From NCBI RefSeq assembly GCF_008017445.1, contig NZ_VRSW01000001.1, positions 1,178,001 through 1,242,000 of the forward strand: a stretch of DNA of 64,000 nt, given 5' to 3'. Numbering within the stretch: position 1 is the first letter of the stretch; every line of letters begins with the position of its first letter. Made by a program: the position numbers and the translations under genes. The stretch comes from Microbacterium mitrae. Its GTDB lineage: Bacteria; Actinomycetota; Actinomycetes; Actinomycetales; Microbacteriaceae. Of the stretch, positions 36,059 to 45,175 are shown piece after piece. The notes under the pieces were generated by a model, which ran no database searches, was not told the DNA's origin, and was given only the letters and a program-made list of their open reading frames with translations.

Positions 36059-36824
36059 GGGCGACACCGTCTACCGCACCGCGCACCACCTGGCCGAGGT
36101 GCTGATGGGAGCGACGATTACCGAGTTTGATCTGCGGGTGCCTGGCGCCGCCACCATCGATCTCACCGGTCTCACCGTCTCTGACGTGGTTCCGCGCGGC
36201 AAGCACATTCTGCACCACATCGGTGACTTCACCCTTCACAGCCACCTCCGCATGGAGGGATCGTGGCACGTCTACAAGCGCGGAACCTCGTGGCGGCGGC
36301 CCGCGTTTCAGGCACGCGCCGTCGTCGGAAGCGCAGACGTGCAAACGGTCGGCTTTGATCTCGCCGGTGTCACCGTGGTGCCAACCGAGCGCGAACACGA
36401 ACTGATCGGGCATCTCGGCCCCGACCCGCTCGCCGCAGACTGGGACGAAGTGACGGCGGCCACCGCGGTTGCCGCCGATGAGCGTCCGGTGCATGTCGCG
36501 CTCCTCGACCAGCGAAATGTGGCGGGATTCGGCAATGAATATGTGAACGAGATGCTGTTCGTCGCCGGAATTGACCCGCACCGCACGGTGACCGTTGACG
36601 AGGCTGTGCGTCTTGTCGCCACCGGCGAGCGCATGATGCGGGCGAACTTGCCGCGGCGCGGCCGCGTGTTCACGGGAGACTCGCGCCCCGGACGGGCCAC
36701 CTGGGTGTTCGGCCGCGAGCGCGAACGGTGTCGACGATGCTCAACGCCGCTACTCACCGACCAGCTCGGCGCCGATGCCACCAAGCTTCGCAACGTCTTT
36801 TGGTGCCCGCGCTGCCAGAAATAG
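36051..36824 (+). CDS. Endonuclease VIII-like DNA glycosylase (Fpg/Nei family, Nei2 type)
   Basis: 257 residues. The GTG start at 36051 is fixed by the catalytic N-terminus: after the removed Met the chain begins PEGDTV, whose Pro is the Schiff-base nucleophile and Glu the general acid. NVAGFGNEYVNEMLF is the helix-two-turn-helix region. The C-terminal zinc finger CRRC...CPRC is intact. It removes oxidised bases and cleaves the AP site. It is coupled to lhr by an eight-base overlap; the lhr-nei2 pairing is common in actinobacteria and points to joint repair. Confidence 0.95.
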   Translation: MPEGDTVYRTAHHLAEVLMGATITEFDLRVPGAATIDLTGLTVSDVVPRGKHILHHIGDFTLHSHLRMEGSWHVYKRGTSWRRPAFQARAVVGSADVQTVGFDLAGVTVVPTEREHELIGHLGPDPLAADWDEVTAATAVAADERPVHVALLDQRNVAGFGNEYVNEMLFVAGIDPHRTVTVDEAVRLVATGERMMRANLPRRGRVFTGDSRPGRATWVFGRERERCRRCSTPLLTDQLGADATKLRNVFWCPRCQK

Positions 36825-36932
36825 CCTGATCACAGGCGCTGGCTGGGAGAGTGCCGAATGCGTGTATGCGATGGAATGAAAATCGACATACCGCCGTTGA
36901 TTCCAGTACACCCCTCTCGGTTGGAGGAAAAC

Positions 36933-37340
36933 GTGGGAAAGAACTACATCGATATCGAAGATGACAAGGGTCAGATCCTTCGATACCGCAAGCATGTCAA
37001 CGGGCGCGGACTCATCGCGCACGGCGCAAAGGTTGACGCCGACGCCATCGTTGAAGCGGGCGCCTATATTGAGCCGCACGCTCACGTTGCTGCTGGCGCG
37101 CACATTGCGCGAGGCGCCTGGATTGAACGCGACGCACAGGTCGGCCCCGGTGCCGTCATTGACGCGCACGCACACATCGGGCACGGCGCCGTCATCGGTC
37201 AGGGAGCACGCATCGGCGTGCGCACCACCGTCGGCGAAGGCGCAAGCATCGCCCGCGGCGCCCGCATCGGCGACGACGAAATCGTGCACCCCGGCATGCG
37301 CATCTCGACCGACCGCAAGGGGCTCTGGCTCGCCGCATAG
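36933..37340 (+). CDS. Left-handed beta-helix (hexapeptide-repeat) protein
   Basis: 135 residues. From residue 30 to 125 there are about 14 turns of the hexapeptide pattern, such as VDADAIVEAGAYIEPHAHV, AHIGHGAVIGQGARIG and ASIARGARIG. This is the LbetaH fold of acyltransferases and carbonic-anhydrase-like proteins. It is short and lacks the usual acceptor-binding extension, so enzyme activity is uncertain. The GTG start follows GGAGGAAAAC. A strong terminator follows. Confidence 0.8.
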   Translation: MGKNYIDIEDDKGQILRYRKHVNGRGLIAHGAKVDADAIVEAGAYIEPHAHVAAGAHIARGAWIERDAQVGPGAVIDAHAHIGHGAVIGQGARIGVRTTVGEGASIARGARIGDDEIVHPGMRISTDRKGLWLAA

Positions 37341-37367
37341 CGCGCAAGCCCCGCCCCCGAAGCCCTT

Positions 37368-37409
37368 CCCCGAGCGCCGCTGATCCTCAGCACGGCGCTC
37401 GGGGATTTT
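37368..37409 (+). terminator. Intrinsic terminator
   Basis: CCCCGAGCGCCG pairs perfectly with CGGCGCTCGGGG, followed by ATTTTTG. It closes the hexapeptide-repeat gene. Confidence 0.9.
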
Positions 37410-37562
37410 TGTTGCCCGGCGGTGTTCTGTTGCACCAGTTTCACGTGCGTTTGCGTGGTTCCACGTGGTTCCGCCCCTCGCTCGCCGCCCTGAATCCCGC
37501 TGCGCCGTGGTTGTCCCGCGCACCCGTGGTTCCGTGCTGGGCGCCCCAGTTCCGCAAGAAAC

Positions 37563-37670
37563 CCTGTTATGCACGAGCAAACCGGGTGTGCAGGACAAAA
37601 CTCCGGCGTGTTGCCTGTTTTCGGCGTTTTGGTCGTGCAGAACAGGATTGCGGTCGTGCAGAACAGGATT
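37563..37670. repeat. Palindromic element of the second family, copy B, with a duplicated right arm
   Basis: CCTGTTATGCACGA (37563-37576) matches the reverse complement of TCGTGCAGAACAGG (37633-37646) in 13 of 14 positions. The right arm is repeated at 37654-37667 within the 19-bp direct repeat GGTCGTGCAGAACAGGATT. The interior AAACCGGGTGTGCA matches that of copy A at 31079. Confidence 0.75.
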
Positions 37671-37778
37671 TCAGGCGGGCGGAACCAGGAGTTCGGGCGG
37701 GCGGAACCAGGCTGCAGTCGCAGAGGAGAACAAGACTGGCTTGAGCCGGGCGGTTGCGCGGGGCGAACGGGGGCGGGA

Positions 37779-37784
37779 TACCCT
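37779..37784 (+). promoter_or_regulatory. -10 box of leaderless gene for the H1-tailed LysR-domain protein
   Basis: TACCCT, six bases (GGGGAT), then ATG at 37791. This also selects that ATG over in-frame upstream starts. Confidence 0.5.
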
Positions 37785-37790
37785 GGGGAT

Positions 37791-38648
37791 ATGAGTTCTG
37801 CGCGACGGGGTCCGGCGGGAAAGTCCGGAAAGCGGCCGTTGTCGCACGCAAAGGGCGCAGCGGGCAAGGGCGCAGTCGGCAAAGGTACGGCAGGCAAGGG
37901 AGCAGCGCGGGGAGCGAAGGCCTCCGCCGCGCGAGGGCAAGCCGGCAAGAGCGGAACCAAGGGAGCAGGCACGTCAGGCGCGGGAAAGTCCGGCGCGGGT
38001 AAGAACGCACGCGGCACCACTGTGGTGTTTGATTCACCGGTCGCCGAGAAGCCCGGCCCGTTCCGACTCGGCGTAGTCGCCGGCGCGACTCCGGGTAAAT
38101 GGATCGCGGTGTGGCGCGAGCGGTACCCCGACATTGAGCTCGAACTCGTGCCAACCGACTCCGCAGCGGCGCGCGAAGCGTTGCTCGCTGGGGGGATCGA
38201 CCTCGCAATCGTGCGCGAACCGTTCTCTCACGACGACCTGCACGTCATCGCGCTGTACGAGGAGGTTGTTGGCGCGGTGGTGAGTGTCGACAGTGCTCTC
38301 GAAGCGGCAGCCGAGCTTACGCTCGCCGATTTCGCGGGCGAGGTCGTGATTGTTCCGCGCGACGACGTGACCAACTTCGGCTCGATTGCCGGCGCGGTCG
38401 AGCCGAAATTTGCGGCCCCAGAAACCACCGAAGACGCGATCCAGACCGTCGCGACAGGCGTCGGCGTTGTTATCGTGCCCATGTCGATTGCCCGCGCGCA
38501 TCGCCGCAAAGACGTAACGTTCCGCCCGATCGTCGGCGCCGAGCCGACGCAGGTTGCCCTCGCCTGGGAGCGCGCCAACGACTCCGCCGAGGTTCAGGCG
38601 TTTATTGGCATCGTGCGCGGCCGCACGGCGCAATCATCCCGCGGCTAG
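37791..38648 (+). CDS. Histone-H1-like basic tail fused to a LysR-type ligand-binding domain
   Basis: 285 residues. Residues 1 to about 75 are almost only Lys, Ala, Gly, Ser and Arg with repeated AGKG and AGKS units, like histone H1 or HU C-terminal tails. From about 85 the chain is a LysR substrate-binding domain: FRLGVVAGATPGKWIAVWRERYPDIELELVP, then DLAIVREPF, and a second lobe with GEVVIVPRDDV. The helix-turn-helix found in LysR regulators is absent. The protein may be a ligand-responsive, non-specific DNA-binding protein. The function is inferred, but the domain layout is clear. Confidence 0.8.
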   Translation: MSSARRGPAGKSGKRPLSHAKGAAGKGAVGKGTAGKGAARGAKASAARGQAGKSGTKGAGTSGAGKSGAGKNARGTTVVFDSPVAEKPGPFRLGVVAGATPGKWIAVWRERYPDIELELVPTDSAAAREALLAGGIDLAIVREPFSHDDLHVIALYEEVVGAVVSVDSALEAAAELTLADFAGEVVIVPRDDVTNFGSIAGAVEPKFAAPETTEDAIQTVATGVGVVIVPMSIARAHRRKDVTFRPIVGAEPTQVALAWERANDSAEVQAFIGIVRGRTAQSSRG

Positions 38649-38683
38649 CGCGTCACGCTCTGCCACCGCGCCCCAGAGCCGAC

Positions 38684-39175
38684 TCACATAAGCCCGCGCG
38701 CCAGCTCGATCCGCTCCCGCACGTAGCTATCCAACGGCGCTAGGCCGCCGGCAGCAGACCACCGAATCTTCAACTCGCCGCCTTGCGCAACAATCGGCCC
38801 CGAGGTTCCACCGCTCGCCAGCGCGCTGAAGTCAATCGGCGTCCAGTTGTAGTGAATCGCGCGCCCCTCCGGCACCCCGCCGCGATACGCGGCGAAGCGC
38901 AACTCATCGCGCTCGCGTGCCGAAATCGCGGTGTATCCCTTGCGCGATGGTTCCAACGACCGCGCAACATCGCCGGTCGCGAGCACCGCATCGGCAGTAA
39001 CCAGCAGCGCGCCGAGATGCCATGCTTCGCCCACGGCGACAATGCGCGGCGCGCGCGTGATACCGATGACACGCTTGGCCGGGCGATACTCGCCAATCAG
39101 CTCGGTGGGCATTGCGGCCAGCTGCGCGCGCACCTCGCTAAAGAGCGCGTCAGCGGAACCAGATGCGGCAGTCAC
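38684..39175 (-). CDS. Hypothetical protein, 163 residues
   Basis: A soluble protein with no recognised domain. It has ELIGEYRPAKRVIGITRAPRIVAVGEAWHLGALLV, then SLEPSRKGYTAISARERDELRFAAYRGGVPEG. The even composition and the leaderless promoter (TAGCCT, six bases, GTG) support it being real. It is convergent with the LysR-domain gene, with a 35-base gap. Confidence 0.65.
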   Translation of the reverse strand: MTAASGSADALFSEVRAQLAAMPTELIGEYRPAKRVIGITRAPRIVAVGEAWHLGALLVTADAVLATGDVARSLEPSRKGYTAISARERDELRFAAYRGGVPEGRAIHYNWTPIDFSALASGGTSGPIVAQGGELKIRWSAAGGLAPLDSYVRERIELARGLM

Positions 39176-39181
39176 AGAATT

Positions 39182-39187
39182 AGGCTA
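39182..39187 (-). promoter_or_regulatory. -10 box of the leaderless 163-residue hypothetical gene
   Basis: TAGCCT, six bases (AATTCT), GTG at 39175. No Shine-Dalgarno. Confidence 0.5.
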
Positions 39188-39259
39188 GCCCGTCACACAC
39201 CGGCTCACGATTCGGAAGTTTAGCCCGCAGGGGGAAGAATGAACCGGAAAAGGAGCACG

Positions 39260-40114
39260 ATGACTGATTCGACCGACACCGCCCGCCTGCTGATCACCTG
39301 TGATGACCAGCCGGGTATCGTCGCGGCGGTGGCGGGACTGATGGCGCGGGTGGGCGCGAACATCATTTCGCTTGACCAGCACTCGACCGACGCCGAGGGC
39401 GGCAAGTTCTTTCAGCGCACGGTGTTTCACATCGAGGGATTTGGCGAACGCCGCCCCGAGATCGAGCAAATGATTGCCGAGCTTGCGGCGCCGTTCGGCA
39501 TGGAATGGTCACTGCACGATGCCTCGCAGCGCAAGCGCGTGGCCATTTTTGTGTCGCAGTACGACCACTGCCTGCTCGACCTGCTGTGGCGCGTGCAGCG
39601 TGGCGATCTCGACATCGACATCGTGTGCGTGGTCTCCAACCACACGGCACTTGAGCAGTCGGTGGCGAACTTCGGGGTTCCGTTCGTGCACATTCCGTCC
39701 ACCGACAAGGCCGCGATGGAGGCAAAGCAGCTCGACCTGTTGGCCGGCGCCGTCGACCTGGTGGTGCTCGCGCGCTATATGCAGATTCTCTCCGACGACT
39801 TCATTCAGAAGGTCGGCGCCCCGGTGATCAACATTCACCACTCCTTCTTGCCCGCGTTCATCGGAGCGAACCCCTACGCCCGCGCCAAGGAGCGTGGCGT
39901 GAAACTGATCGGCGCGACCGCGCACTACGCGACCGCCGACCTCGATGAGGGCCCGATCATCGAGCAAGACGTCACCCGCGTCACGCACGCCGAATCTGCC
40001 CTCGAACTGCAGCGCCGCGGTCAAGATGTCGAGCGCCTCGTGCTGGCCCGCGCCGTGCGCTGGCATGCCGAAGACCGCGTCATCGTGCATGGCCGCTCCA
40101 CGGTCATTCTGTAA
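39260..40114 (+). CDS. purU: Formyltetrahydrofolate deformylase
   Basis: 284 residues. An N-terminal ACT domain (RLLITCDDQPGIVAAVAGLMARVGANIISLDQHS) is followed by a formyltransferase-type catalytic domain with VVSNH, ARYMQILSDDF, INIHHSFLPAFIGANPYARAKERGVKLIGATAHY and DEGPIIEQDV. The His of NIHHS and the Asp of DEGPII are the catalytic residues of the family. It hydrolyses 10-formyl-THF to formate and THF, supplying formate for purine synthesis and balancing one-carbon pools. AGGAG lies just before the ATG. Confidence 0.95.
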   Translation: MTDSTDTARLLITCDDQPGIVAAVAGLMARVGANIISLDQHSTDAEGGKFFQRTVFHIEGFGERRPEIEQMIAELAAPFGMEWSLHDASQRKRVAIFVSQYDHCLLDLLWRVQRGDLDIDIVCVVSNHTALEQSVANFGVPFVHIPSTDKAAMEAKQLDLLAGAVDLVVLARYMQILSDDFIQKVGAPVINIHHSFLPAFIGANPYARAKERGVKLIGATAHYATADLDEGPIIEQDVTRVTHAESALELQRRGQDVERLVLARAVRWHAEDRVIVHGRSTVIL

Positions 40115-40154
40115 CCCCAACAGCCAGCAACCCGCACGCAACGGATTGTATGGT

Positions 40155-40211
40155 TCCGCCGGCCAGGAGCGCGTCACGACGGATTACGTGATCCCGACGC
40201 GACGGCCGGCA
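40155..40211. repeat. Inverted repeat GCCGGCC/GGCCGGC near the 40-kb repeat cluster
   Basis: CCGCCGGCC near 40157 and GGCCGGC near 40203 can pair around a 40-base loop. The palindrome-rich stretch 40115-40619 contains no gene; all open frames in it come from repeats. Confidence 0.5.
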
Positions 40212-40280
40212 ACAGGTATTGCGGGCTTCGTGGTTCCGATCCCTGGTCTCGCCACTCAGCCTACTTGCAACGCGAGATTC

Positions 40281-40340
40281 GGAGATCACGCTGACAGCCG
40301 GAGATTTCACGCATAATCTCCTTCTCCCGGCGTAATCTCC
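40281..40340. repeat. 60-bp four-half-site palindromic element (third family), copy A
   Basis: GGAGAT half-sites lie as two direct then two inverted copies: GGAGATCACGC and GGAGATTTCACGC, then ATAATCTCC and GCGTAATCTCC. Outer arms and an inner hairpin (GGAGATT-N8-AATCTCC) can both form. A conserved right flank TGCTCTCGCGTGCTCGCGCA follows. Confidence 0.85.
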
Positions 40341-40430
40341 TGCTCTCGCGTGCTCGCGCACCCCGCGGAACCGCGTGGTTCGTCACCGCGCACCCAGCGG
40401 AACCACGTGATTCGTCACCCCGCACCCCGC

Positions 40431-40446
40431 GGAACCACGTGGTTCC
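40431..40446. repeat. Perfect 16-bp dyad GGAACCACGTGGTTCC
   Basis: Two copies of the over-represented GGAACCAC motif in inverted orientation form one uninterrupted palindrome between the two copies of the 60-bp element. Confidence 0.85.
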
Positions 40447-40463
40447 GACGCGACACGGCAGAA

Positions 40464-40523
40464 GGAGATTACGCTGACAGCCGGAGATTTCACGCACATT
40501 CTCCTTCCCCCGGCGTAATCTCC
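40464..40523. repeat. 60-bp four-half-site palindromic element (third family), copy B
   Basis: Identical to copy A at about 56 of 60 positions, with complete outer arms GGAGATTACGC and GCGTAATCTCC but a decayed inner hairpin. The flank TGCTCTCGCGTGCTCGCGCA follows again, then GCGGAACCACG. Confidence 0.85.
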
Positions 40524-40619
40524 TGCTCTCGCGTGCTCGCGCACCCCGCGGAACCACGAGCGCGGCGCGCGGGCGGAACCAGGTGGTTCCGCCCGCGGAC
40601 TACCCCTGCGGGCGCGTGG

Positions 40620-41531
40620 TTAGATGCCGACGGCGAGGGCTGCGGTGTATCCGCTCGTGGGATCACCGGTGATAGTGGCGATCTGGAAAATGCCGCCGTC
40701 ATCGCCGAACACGTTGTCGCTGGCGAGGCTCACCTGGCTGAGGTTACGCACGCTGCTTTCGTAACCCGATGTGGCGTATACCGCGTCGCAGGCTTCCTTC
40801 GGCAACGCGAGTTGACTGGTCTTGAGGATCGGCCCGGCGGCGACCGCCGTTGCCACGTCGGCATATACCTCAAAGTGAATATGCGGCCAGCGTCCCGAAT
40901 AGCATGCGGGAAAGATCGACGTGAATGTCACGGTGCCCGACGCATCGGTCTCTTGCACGCCGCGCAGATAGTTCTCGTTTTCGACGCCGCTCGAATACAG
41001 CGAGTAGTTGCCCGCAGCATCGCAATGCCAGGCGTAGACGCCGGCGCCTGCGATCGCGTTGCCGGTTGCGGCCTCACGGATCGTGAGGGAGAACTGCAAC
41101 GGAACCCCCTGTGCGGTGGTCGTGGAGCTCCCGAAGCTGGAGCGAATGTCGCTACGCACAATGCCGGAATCATCGAGAATGTTGACGCCGTTGGAGTTGT
41201 CGGCAGGGTATGGCCCGCCGGTCTCGTCGGGAATCTCCGTCATTGGCGTCGCCGCCGCGCTCGGCGTCGCCGAAGCCGTTGGAGTTGCCGAAGCGCTCGG
41301 CGTTGACGTTGCGCTCGGCGATGGCGTTGTCGTCGCGATGGGCGAGGACGAATTTGCCTGCGGCGTGCAGGCCGCGAGCAGACTCGTGAGGGCGACGCCG
41401 CCAAACAAGCCCAGCGCTCGGCGCCGGTTGATCAACGTTTGCACGTCGTAGACCAGCCCGCGATGGTCTTCATCCATCACGGTTCCGTCGGCATTTAACC
41501 ACCGTTCATCGTGGGTTTCTGGTTGCGACAT
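40620..41531 (-). CDS. Intradiol ring-cleavage dioxygenase-like exported lipoprotein
   Basis: 303 residues. A twin-arginine-like NRRRALGLFGG is followed by a hydrophobic stretch and lipobox LLAAC (Cys about 55). A Ser/Thr/Ala/Pro repeat linker (about 62-97) comes next, then an intradiol dioxygenase-like fold. The motifs DETGGPYPADNSNGVNIL, VYAWHCDAAGNYSLYS, and CYSGRWPHIHFEVY match the family, including the iron ligands Tyr, His and HxH (PHIHFEV). Such exported proteins are common in actinobacteria; the natural substrate is unknown. Confidence 0.85.
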   Translation of the reverse strand: MSQPETHDERWLNADGTVMDEDHRGLVYDVQTLINRRRALGLFGGVALTSLLAACTPQANSSSPIATTTPSPSATSTPSASATPTASATPSAAATPMTEIPDETGGPYPADNSNGVNILDDSGIVRSDIRSSFGSSTTTAQGVPLQFSLTIREAATGNAIAGAGVYAWHCDAAGNYSLYSSGVENENYLRGVQETDASGTVTFTSIFPACYSGRWPHIHFEVYADVATAVAAGPILKTSQLALPKEACDAVYATSGYESSVRNLSQVSLASDNVFGDDGGIFQIATITGDPTSGYTAALAVGI

Positions 41532-41686
41532 GGCGTCGTCCTTCCGAGAGAGGACTCCATCACATACCCGCAGGCTATGTTTGCGCTATGCCCGCGACAT
41601 GAAACGCGTACAGACGGTAATGAAAGCGGCGGGCGCCGGAACCACGAAGCGGGAGGCGTCGGAACCACGAAGACGGCGAGCGCACG

Positions 41687-41727
41687 AAAAAACGGCGGCC
41701 GAGAGTCACCTCTCGCGCCGCCGTTTT
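41687..41727. terminator. Terminator of glutamate dehydrogenase gene
   Basis: AAAACGGCGGC and GCCGCCGTTTT flank an inner CGAGAG/CTCTCG stem, a perfect two-part hairpin with T/A tails on both sides. It lies 28 bases beyond the gdhA stop. Confidence 0.9.
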
Positions 41728-41754
41728 GCATCTCAGTCGCCAGCCCGTGAGCCG

Positions 41755-43409
<1,655 letters not shown>

Positions 43410-44495
43410 CTAGGGCCCGAAACTGAACGATGGATCAGCGCTCATGACATGAGCCATCGGCTCCGCGGCCGTCTGAGCCATCGGGACCGCTGCCGTCTGA
43501 GCTGCCGGCTGAGCCGCCGGCAACACGGGCGACTGAGCAACGGGCAATGTGTTGGCATACCCGCTTTCGCGGACCTGCGCGGCGACATCGTAGGTGGTGT
43601 GGCGCCGGCGGTAGGAGGACGGCGACTCCCCCGTGATCTGTTTGAACGTGCGGAATAGGCGGTCTTCACTGCCAAAGCCCGACAGGTACGCGATGCGTCG
43701 AATCGAAAATGATGGCTCGTTGACCAACAACCACTCCGCGTGGGCGGCGCGGCGGTCACGAATCATGGTGGCGATGGATGCGCCACGACCTTCGAACAAT
43801 CCGTACAAATAGCGCCGCGAAATTCCAAGCGCGGCCGCAATTCGGTCGGCGTCGAGATCGACGTCGGTGTAGTTCTCTTCGATGAGCTGCGTCGCGCGCA
43901 GTCGAGTCTTTTGCGTTACGTCTTCGGCGTGCGGATCGGAGTCGTGCAACGCCAGCACACCGACGAGAATCTCGGCGATTCCGGTCTCCAGAACGAGCGC
44001 CTCTTCGTCAGTTGCCTCGTCGAAAATGCGAGTCGCCAGGTCGATGATGGCGTGACACATCGCGCAAGCCGGCCACCCCTGTGCGTTGAGTTGGCGAGTG
44101 TCGATGCCACGAGACTCCAAGAAGCGAAGCGGGACATGCACATACGTCAGGTATGACCCCGACTCCATCCGTGCCTCGAGCGGCCGGTCCATGCGAAACG
44201 ACGAGACATCGCCCGGGCGCTGCGTCACCGTCTCCCCGTCGCTTGCCGAGGTCATCGCCCCGTCGTGCATGAATCCGAGTGCGAGGTTAGAAGAAAACTC
44301 GTCGCTCAGGTGGTGGTTGTCGCGACGAAGGCTGAGCCCCTCACCGCGGTGCCGATAGAGCGTGAGCCGACGCCCTCGCCAGATGCGCATTTCGGTAGCC
44401 GCCGCGCCGTCTCCCCACAGCATGACGTCGGCCATCGCGAACAGGTCGCCGGCTGCCGAGTGATCCGCTGCCGGTGTCTCCCCCGTGAAACTCAT
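43410..44495 (-). CDS. AraC/XylS family transcriptional regulator
   Basis: 361 residues. The N-terminal part (about 1-190) resembles the AraC-binding-like domain of regulators such as FeaR. The C-terminal double helix-turn-helix is evident: DADRIAAALGISRRYLYGLFEGRGASIATMIRDRRAAHAEWLLV and SIRRIAYLSGFGSEDRLFRTFKQITGESPSSYRRR. After it there is an unusual tail of about 60 residues with PVAQ and AAQTAA repeats. The start at 44495 follows AGAGGTGTGGC. Its target is unknown. Confidence 0.9.
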   Translation of the reverse strand: MSFTGETPAADHSAAGDLFAMADVMLWGDGAAATEMRIWRGRRLTLYRHRGEGLSLRRDNHHLSDEFSSNLALGFMHDGAMTSASDGETVTQRPGDVSSFRMDRPLEARMESGSYLTYVHVPLRFLESRGIDTRQLNAQGWPACAMCHAIIDLATRIFDEATDEEALVLETGIAEILVGVLALHDSDPHAEDVTQKTRLRATQLIEENYTDVDLDADRIAAALGISRRYLYGLFEGRGASIATMIRDRRAAHAEWLLVNEPSFSIRRIAYLSGFGSEDRLFRTFKQITGESPSSYRRRHTTYDVAAQVRESGYANTLPVAQSPVLPAAQPAAQTAAVPMAQTAAEPMAHVMSADPSFSFGP

Positions 44496-44726
44496 GCCAC
44501 ACCTCTCCCATTGGTGCTGTAGCAACGCCGTCGACGTCGCCGCGAGGGCCACTAAACGATGCCTCACGCAGTTTCGGGTGCGCGCAAAGAGTGTTTGATG
44601 AACCCCCCAAGATTCATTTCCCCTGAGCCTACCCCGATAATCGACATTTGTGGGACGGTTCCACATCGGATCCAGCACCCGAAACATCTGATGATGCGGG
44701 CCGCGCGAGCCCCGGGATCGACTTGA

Positions 44727-44738
44727 GACAATGGAACC
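44727..44738 (+). promoter_or_regulatory. Leaderless promoter of DUF3054 gene with GGAACC in the gap
   Basis: GACAAT is followed by GGAACC and the ATG at 44739, the same layout as at the ComB-like gene. Confidence 0.45.
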
Positions 44739-45122
44739 ATGACCACGCCCTCACGCCCCGCCGCGAAGACCGCGATGCTGTCGTTTCTCGTCGACTTTGC
44801 TCTGGTGGTCGCGTTCGCCGCCATCGGTCGCGCGTCTCACGACACCACGCCATTCGGCGTTGGACTCATCACCACGGCGTGGCCCTTTGTTGTCGCTCTT
44901 GCGATCGCGTGGCTGGTGTCATTCGGCTGGCGCCGCCCGACGGCGCTGGTGCCCACCGGCGTCGTGGTGTGGCTCGTGACCGCAGCGGGCGGGCTGGGTA
45001 TTCGCGTGCTCAGCGGCGACACAGCCGCCGTGCCCTTCATCATCGTCGCCACGATCACGCTGGCGGTGTTTCTGCTCGGGTGGCGTTTGGTGGCGACGCT
45101 CGCCACCAAACGCCGGGCTTAG
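44739..45122 (+). CDS. DUF3054 membrane protein
   Basis: 127 residues with four membrane segments (about 14-32, 42-62, 70-88, 95-118). It has SFLVDFALVVAFAAIGRASHD and the WLVSFGWRRPTALVPTGVVVWLVTAAGG block typical of actinobacterial DUF3054. The function is unknown. It is divergent from the AraC gene. Confidence 0.9.
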   Translation: MTTPSRPAAKTAMLSFLVDFALVVAFAAIGRASHDTTPFGVGLITTAWPFVVALAIAWLVSFGWRRPTALVPTGVVVWLVTAAGGLGIRVLSGDTAAVPFIIVATITLAVFLLGWRLVATLATKRRA

Positions 45123-45130
45123 CCCAACAG

Positions 45131-45166
45131 AAAACCGGCCCAGCGCGCGAGCGCTGGGCCGGTTTT
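45131..45166. terminator. Bidirectional terminator between DUF3054 and putA
   Basis: AAAACCGGCCCAGCGC and GCGCTGGGCCGGTTTT are perfect 16-bp arms around GCGA, with T tails in both directions. It serves both convergent genes. Confidence 0.95.
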
Positions 45167-45175
45167 ATCTGCGGC

